NCBI GenBank assembly: GCA_945971245.1
Contig: CAMFOZ010000004.1
Location: 1-34,530, forward strand
Direction of reading: 5' to 3'
Source: an uncultured Lactobacillus sp.
GTDB lineage: Bacteria; Bacillota; Bacilli; Lactobacillales; Lactobacillaceae
Length of the DNA: 34,530 nucleotides
The notes under the pieces were generated by a model. That model had not been told where the DNA came from. It was given only the letters and a program-made list of their open reading frames with translations, and did no database searches. The position numbers were made by a program, and so were the translations under genes. Shown here in pieces: positions 8,399 to 19,731 of this stretch (position 1 is the first letter of the stretch; every line of letters starts with the position of its first letter).

Positions 8399-9496
8399 AT
8401 GTCATTAACTGCAGGAATTGTCGGCTTGCCAAACGTCGGTAAGTCAACGCTGTTTAACGCAATTACCAAGGCGGGGGCCGAGATGGCCAACTACCCATTT
8501 GCCACGATCGACCCAAACGTGGGGATGGTGGAAGTTCCCGACAAGCGTCTTGACCGGATTCAGGAACTGATTCCCGCCAAGAAGATCGTTCCAACGACCT
8601 TCGAATTTACTGATATTGCCGGAATCGTCAAGGGGGCCAGCAAGGGTGAAGGACTTGGTAACAAGTTCTTGGAAAACATTCGGCAGACGGATGCGATCGT
8701 TCACGTTGTCCGGGCCTTTGATGATGACGACATCACGACAGTTTCCGGGAAGGTTGACCCGATCGAAGATATCGACACGATTAACCTGGAATTAGTCATG
8801 GCAGACCTTGACGCTGTTAACAAGCGTTTGGGTAAGGTTCAACGGGCTGCTAAGGGCCGTGATAAGGATGCCCTGGCTGAACTGGCCGTTTTGAACAAGA
8901 TCAAGCCAGTTCTGGAAGACGGTAAGAGTGTCCGGTCCATCGACTTCTCCGATGATGAGAAGAAGATTGTTAAGGGGCTCTTCCTGTTGACCAGCAAGCC
9001 AGTTCTTTACGTTGCCAACATCTCTGAAGACGACATGGCTGATCCTGACAACAGTAAGTACATGGCGGCCATCAAGGAACACGTCAAGGGTGATGGTGAA
9101 GTCATCGGTGTTGCTGCTGCTGCCGAAGAACAAATTGCCGAGATGGATGATGCTGACAAAGCTGACTTCCTGGAAATGGAAGGTGTAACGGAACCAGGAT
9201 TGAACCGGTTGATTCGGGCGGCTTACAAGCTGCTGGGTCTGGAAACCTTCTTCACTGCTGGTGGTCCGGAAACCCGTGCTTGGACCTTTAAGAAGGGAAC
9301 TAAGGCCCCTCAAGCTGCCGGGATTATTCACTCTGACTTTGAGCGGGGCTTTATCCGGGCTGAAGTGATGAGCTTTGACGACCTTGACCAACTGGGCTCT
9401 GCTGCGGCAGTCAAGGAAGCCGGGAAGCTGCGGCTTGAAGGTAAGGACTACGTAATGCAAGACGGCGACATTGTTGAATTCCGCTTCAACGTTTAA
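8399..9496 (+). CDS. ychF: Redox-regulated/ribosome-binding ATPase YchF
   Basis: GIVGLPNVGKSTLFNAITKAGAEMANYPFATIDPNVG, TGS domain at C-terminus. Confidence 0.97.
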   Translation: MSLTAGIVGLPNVGKSTLFNAITKAGAEMANYPFATIDPNVGMVEVPDKRLDRIQELIPAKKIVPTTFEFTDIAGIVKGASKGEGLGNKFLENIRQTDAIVHVVRAFDDDDITTVSGKVDPIEDIDTINLELVMADLDAVNKRLGKVQRAAKGRDKDALAELAVLNKIKPVLEDGKSVRSIDFSDDEKKIVKGLFLLTSKPVLYVANISEDDMADPDNSKYMAAIKEHVKGDGEVIGVAAAAEEQIAEMDDADKADFLEMEGVTEPGLNRLIRAAYKLLGLETFFTAGGPETRAWTFKKGTKAPQAAGIIHSDFERGFIRAEVMSFDDLDQLGSAAAVKEAGKLRLEGKDYVMQDGDIVEFRFNV

Positions 9497-9520
9497 TGCA
9501 CCACAGAGAGGAGTTTATTC

Positions 9521-10297
9521 GTGAGCGAAGAACAAGAGCGCAATCAGGCGCGGAATGCAGCGGCGGGCCAACGGCAAAAAGAACATGCTAAGGCCCAGCG
9601 GCAAGCACAGGGGAACGCGTTTGAGCAGTACCATTTGACGCGTAAAAATGAAGAATTTATGTACCAGCTGAACAAGCAGTTGGACCGGCAGGGCGTTGAA
9701 AGTGATAAAAAGCCTGAAATGCTCCAAGAGACGGCCCAACAGCTAGCTGCTGGGCAGAAGAAGGGTAAGACAGCTAAGGCCCTCTTTGGTACACCAACTG
9801 AATATGCCAAAGAATTAAAGAATCCTAAGAAGACACCAGAACACATGACTAAGCGGTCAATCTGGCTGTTAGCAATTGATAATGCTTTGATCTTCTTAAG
9901 TATTTTTACCTTCATGTTTGGCCTGATGTTCTGGCTGTCACCACTGGCCATGCACAGTAGCCGGGCCGGAAGCAGTGGGATCACGGCTATCCTGCTGGTT
10001 GCCATCCTCGGTGGGGTGCTGTTTGGCTACGTGGCTATGCAATTGCAGCCAACGAAGAATAAGGATGGCAAGTGGGTTCAAACCAAGCCAATGTGGTTCC
10101 GGGTATTGACCGTGGCCTTTGGACTGGTGGCCTGGTTGGCAGTCTACATGCTGGCATCGTTGTTACCGAACGTGGTTAACCCGCGGCTCAACCAGTGGGG
10201 TTACCTGGCAATTGCCGTGGTTACCTTTGTCGGTGATATTTACTACCGGCGTCGTTACCACATCACTGGAAGCTTCTACGGCAACCGACGTCGTTAA
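9521..10297 (+). CDS. DUF1129 family membrane protein
   Basis: Soluble N-terminal region followed by several TM helices; location after ychF typical. Confidence 0.75.
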   Translation: MSEEQERNQARNAAAGQRQKEHAKAQRQAQGNAFEQYHLTRKNEEFMYQLNKQLDRQGVESDKKPEMLQETAQQLAAGQKKGKTAKALFGTPTEYAKELKNPKKTPEHMTKRSIWLLAIDNALIFLSIFTFMFGLMFWLSPLAMHSSRAGSSGITAILLVAILGGVLFGYVAMQLQPTKNKDGKWVQTKPMWFRVLTVAFGLVAWLAVYMLASLLPNVVNPRLNQWGYLAIAVVTFVGDIYYRRRYHITGSFYGNRRR

Positions 10298-10307
10298 TTC
10301 AGTCTAT

Positions 10308-10343
10308 AAAAAGATGCGGAGAATTTTCTCCGCATCTTTTTTT
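10308..10343 (+). terminator. Rho-independent terminator
   Basis: AAAAAGATGCGGAGAA-TTTTCTCCGCATCTTTTTTT. Confidence 0.9.
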
Positions 10344-10436
10344 GTTACTTAAATTCATGGCTGAGCAATTAAATATTAATAATTTATGATAATTTTGATG
10401 AACTTATCTTAATTAATTTAGCAAACAAATAAAATG

Positions 10437-10503
10437 GTCAAATGTTCAAAAAAGATATGGACAAATGTGCGGGAGATTGTTAAACTATAAACGTAGTCAA
10501 ATG
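10437..10503 (+). repeat. Three direct repeats of G(T/A)CAAATG upstream of deoC
   Basis: GTCAAATG 10437-10444, GACAAATG 10460-10467, GTCAAATG 10496-10503. Confidence 0.4.
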
Positions 10504-10515
10504 AAAACGCATACA
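10502..10515 (+). promoter_or_regulatory. cre site upstream of deo operon
   Basis: TGAAAACGCATACA, 13/14 to cre consensus. Confidence 0.55.
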
Positions 10516-10538
10516 TATTTTCAAAGGAGATTTCAACT

Positions 10539-11216
10539 ATGAAGTTAACACAAGCACAATTAGCCAAGTACATGGACCACACGATGCTTAAGCCTGAGGC
10601 CACTGCCGAAATGATCGATAAGACCGTTGCCGAGGCACGGAAGTACAACACTGCTTCTGTCTGCATCAATCCGTACTGGGTTAAGCGGGTTCATGAGGGT
10701 CTCGCAGGAACTGACATTAACACCTGTACCGTAATCGGCTTCCCTCTGGGGGCAACCTCAACGGCAAGCAAGGTCTTCGAAACCAAGCAGGCCATTGAAG
10801 ATGGTGCCGATGAGATCGATATGGTCATCAACATCGGTGAGCTGAAGGGCGGCAATGACCAAGCGGTTGAAGATGATATCCGTGCCGTTGCCGAAGCTAC
10901 CCACGAGAAGGGCAAGCTCCTGAAGGTAATTATTGAAAACTGCCTGCTGACGGACGAAGAAAAGACCCGGGCAAGCAAGCTGACCGTTAAGGGTGGTGCT
11001 GACTTCGTTAAGACTTCTACTGGATTCTCAACTTCTGGTGCCAAGGTTGAAGACGTCAAGTTGATGCGTGAGGCTGTTGGCCCAGACTTCAAGATCAAAG
11101 CTGCCGGTGGTATCCACAGCCTGGCTGAGGCCTACGCCATGATTGAGGCCGGCGCTAACCGGTTGGGTGTTTCCGCATCCGTTAAGATCCTGGAGGAAGC
11201 TGCTAAGCAAGACTAA
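10539..11216 (+). CDS. deoC: Deoxyribose-phosphate aldolase
   Basis: [30 protein letters not shown]-like phosphate motif. Confidence 0.96.
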   Translation: MKLTQAQLAKYMDHTMLKPEATAEMIDKTVAEARKYNTASVCINPYWVKRVHEGLAGTDINTCTVIGFPLGATSTASKVFETKQAIEDGADEIDMVINIGELKGGNDQAVEDDIRAVAEATHEKGKLLKVIIENCLLTDEEKTRASKLTVKGGADFVKTSTGFSTSGAKVEDVKLMREAVGPDFKIKAAGGIHSLAEAYAMIEAGANRLGVSASVKILEEAAKQD

Positions 11217-11265
11217 GCAGACCACAATTTTTAGCTAACAAAATTTTCAAGATGGAGGGGTTAAC

Positions 11266-12459
11266 ATGTCATATAAACGTGTATTTGTAATTGTAATGGA
11301 CTCAGTTGGTACTGGTGCTGCACACGATGCCGATAAGTTTGACGACCTCGGTTCAGATACCCTTGGTCACGTTGGTGAATTTTACAAGGGCGACCTGAAA
11401 TTGCCTAACCTGGGCAAGATGGGTATTAGCAACCTCCGTGATACGCCAATTGAAGGTGTTCCAGTCGCTGACCCAGCAATCGGTGACTACGGCAAGATGG
11501 AAGAAATCTCTGCCGGTAAGGACAGTATGGATGGTCACTGGGAAATGATGGGACTGCCAGTTACTAAGCCACTGTCAACCTTCCCAAACGGCTTTCCACA
11601 GGAAATTGTCGACAAGCTGGAAAAGTTCTCCGGTCGGAAGGTGATCGTTAACAAGCCATACTCCGGAACTGAAGTTATTCACGATTACGGTGAACGGCAG
11701 ATGAAGACCGGGGAACTGATCCTCTACACTTCTGGTGACTCCGTAATGCAGATTGCGGCCCACGAAGATGTTATTCCAGTCAAGGAATTGTACAAGATCT
11801 GTGAATACGCTCGGACACTTGTTAACGGCCCTGAATACACCGTTGGACGGATCATTGCCCGGCCATACGTCGGCCCTGACAAGGACCACTTCACCCGGAC
11901 TGCTAACCGGCACGACTTCAGCCTGAAGCCAATTGGCAAAACCGATATGGACCGGCTCCGTGAGGCTGGTTATGACGTTATCGGTGTTGGTAAGATCAAC
12001 GATATCTTCTCTGGTCAGGGAATCGACCGTGGTTACCACAACGAGAGCAACATGGATGGAATGGACCACGTTGACGAAGTGATGAAGCAAGACTTCACCG
12101 GTTTCTGCTTCACCAACCTGGTGGACTTCGATGCTATGTACGGTCACCGGCGTAATCCAAAGGGCTTCGGTCAAGCGCTGATGGACTTCGATAAGCGCCT
12201 GGGAACGGTCCTCAAAGAGATGAAGCCGGACGACTTGCTGATGATCACCGCTGACCACGGTAACGACCCTGGCTTCCGGGGAACCGACCACACGCGTGAA
12301 AACGTGCCATTGCTGGTCTACTCCCCATCGATGAACAAGTCTAATCAATCACTAGGCCTGCGGAAGACCTTCTCTGACTTAGGGGCAACGATTCTGGAAA
12401 ACTTCAACGTTGACTCCGTCCGGGGAACCAGTTTCTACAAGGAAATTAGCAACGACTAA
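11266..12459 (+). CDS. deoB: Phosphopentomutase
   Basis: [49 protein letters not shown]. Confidence 0.97.
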   Translation: MSYKRVFVIVMDSVGTGAAHDADKFDDLGSDTLGHVGEFYKGDLKLPNLGKMGISNLRDTPIEGVPVADPAIGDYGKMEEISAGKDSMDGHWEMMGLPVTKPLSTFPNGFPQEIVDKLEKFSGRKVIVNKPYSGTEVIHDYGERQMKTGELILYTSGDSVMQIAAHEDVIPVKELYKICEYARTLVNGPEYTVGRIIARPYVGPDKDHFTRTANRHDFSLKPIGKTDMDRLREAGYDVIGVGKINDIFSGQGIDRGYHNESNMDGMDHVDEVMKQDFTGFCFTNLVDFDAMYGHRRNPKGFGQALMDFDKRLGTVLKEMKPDDLLMITADHGNDPGFRGTDHTRENVPLLVYSPSMNKSNQSLGLRKTFSDLGATILENFNVDSVRGTSFYKEISND

Positions 12460-12487
12460 CAACGGTTAAACGAGAGGAGCGATTGCG

Positions 12488-13786
12488 ATGCGGATGGTTG
12501 ACATCATCGACACCAAGCGAAATGGTGGGACCCTGAGTGATGAACAATTGCAGTTCTTCGTGGATGGGGTGGTTGACGGTAGTATTCCTGACTACCAGAT
12601 CAGCGCCCTCCTGATGGCGATCTACTTTCAGGGGATGACCAGCAGTGAGCAGACCAGCCTGACCATGAAAATGATGCATTCTGGGGAACGCCTCGACCTC
12701 CATCAGATTCCAGGAATCAAGGTTGATAAACACTCTACCGGTGGGGTCGGTGATAAGGTCAGCCTGCCGCTTGCCGCAATGGTGGCCGCTACGGGGATTC
12801 CAGTTCCTATGATTTCGGGACGGGGCCTCGGTCACACCGGGGGTACGTTGGATAAGCTGGAGGCTATTCCGGGCTTTCGCGTGGAACTGAGTGAACAGGA
12901 ATTCATTAACCAGGTTGCCAAGGAGAAGTTGGCAATCGTTGGGGCTACCGGGGAAGTTGCCCCGGCTGACAAGAAGATCTATGGCCTGCGGGATGTTACA
13001 GACACAGTAGACTCCATTCCATTGATTGCCAGTTCGATCATGAGTAAGAAGATTGCTTCGGGCACGGACGCCCTGGTAATTGACGTCAAGACCGGGGCGG
13101 GAGCCTTCATGAAGACCCTCGATCAGTCCCGGGACCTCGCCCATGCCCTGGTTGATATTGGCAAGCAGGCTGGTTTGCAGTGCATGGCCGTAATTTCCGA
13201 CATGAATCAACCACTGGGTAACAAGATCGGGAACGCCCTGGAAATTGAGGAATCCATTGATGTCCTAAAGGGGAAGGGACCAGTGGACTTAACTGAATTA
13301 GTTTTGACCCTCGGTAGCTACATGGTAGTGATGGGTGGCAAAGCCAAGACACCAGACCAAGCCCGGCAACTACTTGAGCAAACAATCACTGATGGAACGG
13401 CCTACGACCGCTTCAAGGCGATGGTGGTTGCTCAAGGTGGTGACCCGCGGGTGATGGATGACTACCAGGTCATGCCACAGGCAAAGTATCAGATTCCATA
13501 CCTTGCTAAACGTGCCGGGGTGGTCACTAAGCTGACGGCCGATGAGATCGGTACTGCCAGTATGCTCCTCGGTGGGGGCCGGCAGAAAGCTGATGACCAA
13601 CTGGATTACAGCGTGGGAATCGAACTCCACCACAAGCTCGGCGATCGTGTCGAGGAAGGTGAACCATTGCTGACGATTTACAGCAACCGTCAGGAGATCA
13701 AAGATGTTGAGCAGCTCTTAGACGAGAGTATCGAAATCAGTGACCATGGTGAGCAACCAACACTGATTCATGAAATCATTGAATAA
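12488..13786 (+). CDS. pdp: Pyrimidine-nucleoside phosphorylase
   Basis: [44 protein letters not shown]. Confidence 0.96.
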   Translation: MRMVDIIDTKRNGGTLSDEQLQFFVDGVVDGSIPDYQISALLMAIYFQGMTSSEQTSLTMKMMHSGERLDLHQIPGIKVDKHSTGGVGDKVSLPLAAMVAATGIPVPMISGRGLGHTGGTLDKLEAIPGFRVELSEQEFINQVAKEKLAIVGATGEVAPADKKIYGLRDVTDTVDSIPLIASSIMSKKIASGTDALVIDVKTGAGAFMKTLDQSRDLAHALVDIGKQAGLQCMAVISDMNQPLGNKIGNALEIEESIDVLKGKGPVDLTELVLTLGSYMVVMGGKAKTPDQARQLLEQTITDGTAYDRFKAMVVAQGGDPRVMDDYQVMPQAKYQIPYLAKRAGVVTKLTADEIGTASMLLGGGRQKADDQLDYSVGIELHHKLGDRVEEGEPLLTIYSNRQEIKDVEQLLDESIEISDHGEQPTLIHEIIE

Positions 13787-13803
13787 CTTGAGGAGGAACA
13801 AAA

Positions 13804-14514
13804 ATGAGTACACATATTGGTGCCAAGATGGGCGATTACGCAGACGTAGTATTACTTCCAGGTGACCCGCTGCGGGCAAAGTACATTGCGGAAAACTTCC
13901 TGGACAATGTTAAGCAGGTTAACTCCGTTCGGAACGCCTTTGGCTACACTGGTGAATACAAGGGACACCGGGTATCCGTTCAGGGTTCTGGAATGGGGAT
14001 CCCATCAATGTCCATCTACATTAACGAACTAGTTCAGTTCTTTGGTGTTAAGACCATCATCCGGGTTGGTTCCTGTGGAGCCATTGCCCCTGATGTTCAC
14101 CTGCGGGACGTCATCCTCGCCCAGGGTTCCTCCACAGACTCAGCGGTAACGATGAACACTTTCGGCCCAGGCTTCCATTACGCACCGCTGGCCGACTTCA
14201 AACTGCTGGACACGGCCTACCATGTTGCCGAAAAACTGGGGATCAATACGAAGGTGGGGGACATCTTCGCCGCTGATCGTTTCTACAACGATGAGTTGGA
14301 CATGAAGAAGCTCCGTGATTACGGGATCCTCGGGACTGAAATGGAGTCTGCTGGTCTGTACCTACTGGCCGCTAAGCTGCATTTCCGGGCCCTCTCCGTC
14401 CTGACCGTCAGTGATCTGATCTTTGGTGACGAGAAGACTACGGCAGAGGAACGGGAGAAGACGTTCAACGACATGATTAACATCTCGCTGGAGACGGCAA
14501 TCGCGGACAAGTAA
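13804..14514 (+). CDS. deoD: Purine-nucleoside phosphorylase
   Basis: [37 protein letters not shown]. Confidence 0.97.
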   Translation: MSTHIGAKMGDYADVVLLPGDPLRAKYIAENFLDNVKQVNSVRNAFGYTGEYKGHRVSVQGSGMGIPSMSIYINELVQFFGVKTIIRVGSCGAIAPDVHLRDVILAQGSSTDSAVTMNTFGPGFHYAPLADFKLLDTAYHVAEKLGINTKVGDIFAADRFYNDELDMKKLRDYGILGTEMESAGLYLLAAKLHFRALSVLTVSDLIFGDEKTTAEEREKTFNDMINISLETAIADK

Positions 14515-14566
14515 TGTTCCGGTTTGAATATTATTGACCAATCAGTTAGAATTTAACAAAACAGAG

Positions 14567-14611
14567 AACAAGGGCCTGGCACGGAAATCCTGTGACGGTT
14601 CCCTTGTTTTT
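14567..14611 (+). terminator. Terminator-like hairpin between deoD and deoR
   Basis: AACAAGGG ... CCCTTGTT TTTG; lies just upstream of the deoR SD. Confidence 0.55.
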
Positions 14612-14632
14612 GTATATAAGGGAGGACAAAAA

Positions 14633-15574
14633 ATGGATGGTGAAAATAAGCGAATAGCCCTGGCCCTCAAGGTAGCGACTCTCTACTACCGGGACGGTTT
14701 CAACCAGCAGGAGATTGCCAGTGAACTGGGCATCTCCCGGGCGACCGTTTCCCGCCTACTGCAGTACGGTCGCGATAAGGGCCTGGTAACAATCAAGATC
14801 CACAACCCCCTCGCTCCATTGCACCAGTTGCAGACGGAATTATTGGCTAAGTATCCAAGCCTCAAGCAGGCAATCATTGTGCCAGGGAAGGACAATCCTT
14901 TGGAAGAGGTCGGGGTCGCCGGTGCCCGTTACATTGAAACAATCGTCAAGGACAATGACATCGTTGGCCTGGGCTGGGGGCGGACGGTTTATCAGGTGGC
15001 CCTCCACATCACTCCTAAGGATGTCTCCGGGATCAAGGTTGTCCAGATGAAAGGATCGATGGCTAACACCGAGACTCGCAACTATGCCTTCGAGACGGTC
15101 AACACCTTTGCGGGGGCCTTCAATACCCTGCCACAATATCTGCCAGTGCCGGTCATCTTTGACCATGCCCAAACCAAGGAACTGGTAGCTAACGATACCC
15201 ACATCAAGTACATCCTCAAGCTGGGGCAGCAGGCCGATATTGCGATATTTACGGTCGGGACGGTTCGTGATTCCGCCATGCTGTTTAAGCTGGGTTACTT
15301 CACTAAAGAGGAGCAGAAGACTCTTCAACAAGAGGCGGTGGGGGATATCTTCTCCCGGTTCATCGATGCCAAGGGCCAGATTGTGAACAAAGACATCAAC
15401 GAGCGGACGATTGGGATCCATCTTGATGAATTAAAGAAGAAAAAGCATAGTATCCTGGTGGCAGCCAATGTTGCTAAAGTTCCGGCAATTCACGGCGCGT
15501 TGGTGGCAGGATATGCCAATACCCTGGTGATTGACCAGGAAAGTGCGAACGATCTCCTGGAGTTTTCTCGATAA
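14633..15574 (+). CDS. deoR: DeoR-like SorC-family transcriptional regulator
   Basis: N-terminal HTH (QQEIASELGISRATVSRLLQYGRDKGLV), sugar-binding SorC domain; end of deo cluster; GGAGG before ATG 14633. Confidence 0.85.
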   Translation: MDGENKRIALALKVATLYYRDGFNQQEIASELGISRATVSRLLQYGRDKGLVTIKIHNPLAPLHQLQTELLAKYPSLKQAIIVPGKDNPLEEVGVAGARYIETIVKDNDIVGLGWGRTVYQVALHITPKDVSGIKVVQMKGSMANTETRNYAFETVNTFAGAFNTLPQYLPVPVIFDHAQTKELVANDTHIKYILKLGQQADIAIFTVGTVRDSAMLFKLGYFTKEEQKTLQQEAVGDIFSRFIDAKGQIVNKDINERTIGIHLDELKKKKHSILVAANVAKVPAIHGALVAGYANTLVIDQESANDLLEFSR

Positions 15575-15590
15575 TTTTAACATTTTGCTA

Positions 15591-15619
15591 TTGACCTAAG
15601 CGCCAATTCCTAGTAGAGT
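15591..15619 (+). promoter_or_regulatory. Putative guaB promoter
   Basis: TTGACC-17 nt-TAGAGT. Confidence 0.5.
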
Positions 15620-15651
15620 TGACCTAATCAAAAACTAAGGAGCGTGTTTGA

Positions 15652-16797
<1,146 letters not shown>

Positions 16798-16869
16798 TCA
16801 TTAAGTTGATTTTCTATCAGGGACTGTGACTTAAGTCTGTTATGTAGATCAAAAGTCAACAGCGCGGTA

Positions 16870-16921
16870 CACAAATGGCCTCAAGCATTCGGGAAACCCG
16901 AACGTTTGAGGCCTATTTGTG
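16870..16921. repeat. Long imperfect hairpin/inverted repeat downstream of guaB
   Basis: CACAAATGGCCTCAAGCATTCGGG-aaa-CCCGAACGTTTGAGGCCTATTTGTG, nearly fully complementary arms. Confidence 0.75.
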
Positions 16922-16925
16922 CTCG

Positions 16926-16976
16926 CGGGGGCTCGAAGACGAAGTCGTAAACGACTTCTGTCTCGCTCCCTTTTTT
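16926..16976 (+). terminator. Second hairpin with U-tract, terminator-like
   Basis: GGGGGCTCGAAGACGAAGTCGT-aa-ACGACTTCTGTCTCGCTCCC TTTTTT. Confidence 0.8.
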
Positions 16977-17062
16977 GTTGTGTTTGGCCTCCCAGAAGCT
17001 GGTACAATAAAGAAAGAACTAAATTGGTAGATTTGCTATTGATGATGAGGGGAGGGAAAACG

Positions 17063-17644
17063 ATGAATTATCAGATGATTTTGCTGTGCGTAGCGATCGT
17101 GTGCCTGCTACTGTTTTTAATTCAGTGGTTTCGTCAGGCACGGCACATCCTGCATGGGGGAACTCGTCCACTGACTTGGAACCATCCGGTATTAAACTGG
17201 TGCCTGCTGGTGGTTGCGGTGTTGGCGTTTGCCGGGATGGGGGTCGTCAATATGAAGACAGAGGCCGCCACCAGTCAGGTTGCAAAAACTGCTTCGTCTA
17301 AAGCACGTTCGGCATCCAGTAGTTCCCAACCCAAGCAACAAGCTAAACCACAGGCAGCTAATCCTAATCGCCAAGGAGAACAGAGTCAGGATAACCTGCC
17401 TGCTCCCGAACATCAGGACCTCAAACTTGACCAAAATAGCCATGCCGTCCTAAATAACTTTGCTGTTCCGGCAAAGAACCAATTGCAGATCATTGATGCC
17501 GGAAGTGGCAATGTCCTGCAGACATTTCCTAGTCAGCCAGCCGCGGGGAAGGTCAATTATACCTTTACCAAGGAGGGCAACTACTACTTGATCTTGACGA
17601 ATGGTGAACAGACCAAGACGGTTGCGGTCAGCGTCAGCCGCTAA
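17063..17644 (+). CDS. Hypothetical membrane-anchored protein with extracellular domain
   Basis: Two N-terminal TM helices, then a Ser/Gln/Ala-rich linker and a C-terminal beta-rich-looking domain; GGAGGG RBS before ATG 17063. Confidence 0.7.
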   Translation: MNYQMILLCVAIVCLLLFLIQWFRQARHILHGGTRPLTWNHPVLNWCLLVVAVLAFAGMGVVNMKTEAATSQVAKTASSKARSASSSSQPKQQAKPQAANPNRQGEQSQDNLPAPEHQDLKLDQNSHAVLNNFAVPAKNQLQIIDAGSGNVLQTFPSQPAAGKVNYTFTKEGNYYLILTNGEQTKTVAVSVSR

Positions 17645-17743
17645 GATTTCCTTAAGGTCGGAATCGATAGTCGGTCTAATCGAAGTAAATTAGTTATAAT
17701 TAATAAGTATGTAAAGACAGCTTGAAAAAGGAGTGGCCGCATA

Positions 17744-18433
17744 ATGAAAATTTTAGTTGTCGATGATGATAAAGAAATTGTTCAATTACTGGAAATTTAT
17801 ATCCGTAATGAAGGGTATGAGCCGGTAGCGGCTTACAACGGTAAGGAAGCCCTGACCAAGCTGAACACCAATCCAGATATTGGCCTGGTAATCCTGGACC
17901 TGATGATGCCCGAAATGGATGGGATGGAAGTCATCAAGCAGGTACGCAAGGACTCCGATATTCCAATCCTGGTACTGTCTGCTAAGACGACCGACATGGA
18001 TAAGATTCAGGGCCTGATCAGCGGGGCGGATGACTATGTAACTAAGCCGTTCAACCCGTTGGAAGTAATGGCCCGGGTTAAGTCACTGCTGCGCCGGAGC
18101 CAGGGTGAGGTCACCAATGACCAGCCAGACATCCTCAATGTGGGTCCGCTGATCATCAACAAAGATTCGCACGAGGTTAAGACGATCAAGGGCGACACGA
18201 TTCAACTGACGGCCCTGGAATTCGGGATCTTGTACCTCCTGGCCAGTCACCCGAACCGGGTCTTCTCCGCGGATGACATCTTCGAGCGGGTTTGGCAACA
18301 GGAAAGCGTGGTTTCTGCCAAGACGGTGATGGTCCACGTTAGCCACCTGCGGGATAAGATCGAAGAAGCCACAAATGGTGAAAAGGTGATTCAGACGGTC
18401 TGGGGCGTTGGCTACAAGATTGAGAACCACTAG
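17744..18433 (+). CDS. OmpR/PhoB-family response regulator (VanR-like)
   Basis: KILVVDDDKEIVQLLEIY receiver, LDLMMPEMDG, winged-helix C-terminus. Confidence 0.95.
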   Translation: MKILVVDDDKEIVQLLEIYIRNEGYEPVAAYNGKEALTKLNTNPDIGLVILDLMMPEMDGMEVIKQVRKDSDIPILVLSAKTTDMDKIQGLISGADDYVTKPFNPLEVMARVKSLLRRSQGEVTNDQPDILNVGPLIINKDSHEVKTIKGDTIQLTALEFGILYLLASHPNRVFSADDIFERVWQQESVVSAKTVMVHVSHLRDKIEEATNGEKVIQTVWGVGYKIENH

Positions 18434-18452
18434 TAACTGAGGGGGTTCAAGC

Positions 18453-19589
18453 GTGAAGCTAACGGGACGTGAAAAAAGTTCACTGATATTTGAGGGGGTC
18501 ATCACAGTTGTCCTGCTGATCCTCTTGAACATGGCCATCCTGACCATCATTCAGGATGTCATCCAGTCTAATCCCGGGGTTAACAACGGGATTTTCATGA
18601 TCAAACAGTCGTTGCGGATCGGTCCGATGCAGGCCCAGATCTGGAGCTATCAGCGGATCCTGATCATCTTTCTGCTGTTGATTGATGTTTGGGTTGTCTG
18701 GTGGCGATTGCGCCGGCGTTATCACCTTTACTTGATGAACCACATTATCGGTGAGCTCCATTACATTGCCCAGGGCCACCTTGACCACCGGATTCCCTTC
18801 CGGCTCAAGGGAAACGAGCAGCATGTGATCACCAGTGTCAATGCGTTGGTTGATAGTGCAGTTCAATCGATGGATGATGAACGTAAGATTGAGAAGTCCA
18901 AGGATGAGCTGATCACTAACGTCAGCCATGACCTGCGGACCCCACTGACCAGCATCATTGGTTACCTGGGATTGATCGAGGATAAGCAGTACCAAAATGA
19001 GGAGGACATCCTCAAGTACACCCATATTGCCTACGAAAAGGCCAAGCAGATGAAGAACCTGGTGGACGACCTCTTTGAATACACCAAGGTCCAGCAGCAC
19101 GGGGCCCCCGTCAACATCATGCGGGTGGATCTTGACCAACTGCTGGAACAGCTGACGGCTAGCTTTGCCCTGGAGGCGGAACGGCGGGGGATTGAGATCA
19201 GCTCCAAAGTGGTTCCTAATCCCTTGATGATTGAGGCGGACCCGGAGAAGCTGGGTCGGGTCTTTAACAACCTGGTTGCCAACGCCTTCAAGTACGGTAA
19301 CGGGGCTAGCTATATTCGCATCACGGCGCACCAGGAGCAGGCTAACGTGGTTGTCAAAGTTGCCAACGACGGGACGCCAATTCCTAAGGAAGCCCAGAGC
19401 CACCTCTTCGAACGTTTCTACCGGGCTGAGGCATCGCGGTCCCGGGCAACCGGGGGGACCGGACTGGGACTGGCGATTGTTAAGAGCATCGTGGACCTAC
19501 ACCATGGTCAGGTTACGGTGACCTCTGACGAGAACGAGACGGCCTTCATTGTTACCCTGCCCCTTAAGCAGGAGAAACTGAATAAATAA
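18453..19589 (+). CDS. Sensor histidine kinase (VanS-like)
   Basis: Two TM helices, H-box NVSHDLRTPLTSIIGYLGLIED, N and G boxes (FNNLVANAFKYG, GGTGLGLAIVKSIV); GTG start. Confidence 0.93.
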   Translation: MKLTGREKSSLIFEGVITVVLLILLNMAILTIIQDVIQSNPGVNNGIFMIKQSLRIGPMQAQIWSYQRILIIFLLLIDVWVVWWRLRRRYHLYLMNHIIGELHYIAQGHLDHRIPFRLKGNEQHVITSVNALVDSAVQSMDDERKIEKSKDELITNVSHDLRTPLTSIIGYLGLIEDKQYQNEEDILKYTHIAYEKAKQMKNLVDDLFEYTKVQQHGAPVNIMRVDLDQLLEQLTASFALEAERRGIEISSKVVPNPLMIEADPEKLGRVFNNLVANAFKYGNGASYIRITAHQEQANVVVKVANDGTPIPKEAQSHLFERFYRAEASRSRATGGTGLGLAIVKSIVDLHHGQVTVTSDENETAFIVTLPLKQEKLNK

Positions 19590-19593
19590 TTTA

Positions 19594-19635
19594 AAAAGAA
19601 TGAAGAATTTCACCGTAAATTCTTCATTCTTTTTA
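19594..19635 (+). terminator. Rho-independent terminator after histidine kinase gene
   Basis: AAAAAGAATGAAGAATTT-caccgt-AAATTCTTCATTCTTTTT. Confidence 0.9.
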
Positions 19636-19731
19636 TTTCACTGTATTCATTAAAAATGGAGTGTGTTAAACTGAAAGAGCATTGTGTCGCCTCAATTTTA
19701 TTAATAGATGACGATAATTGGAGGAAATTCT

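Noticed and set aside
8792-9460. 222-aa minus-strand ORF inside ychF
   Set aside because: Antisense shadow ORF created by codon bias of a strongly conserved sense gene; no RBS or recognisable domain.
11575-12348. 257-aa minus-strand ORF inside deoB
   Set aside because: Lies entirely opposite a convincing deoB; low-complexity H/V/D/N-rich translation typical of antisense frames.
12446-13210. 254-aa minus-strand ORF inside pdp
   Set aside because: Antisense shadow of a clear pyrimidine-nucleoside phosphorylase.
18480-19403. 307-aa minus-strand ORF inside the histidine kinase
   Set aside because: Antisense artefact; the sense strand carries all kinase motifs.
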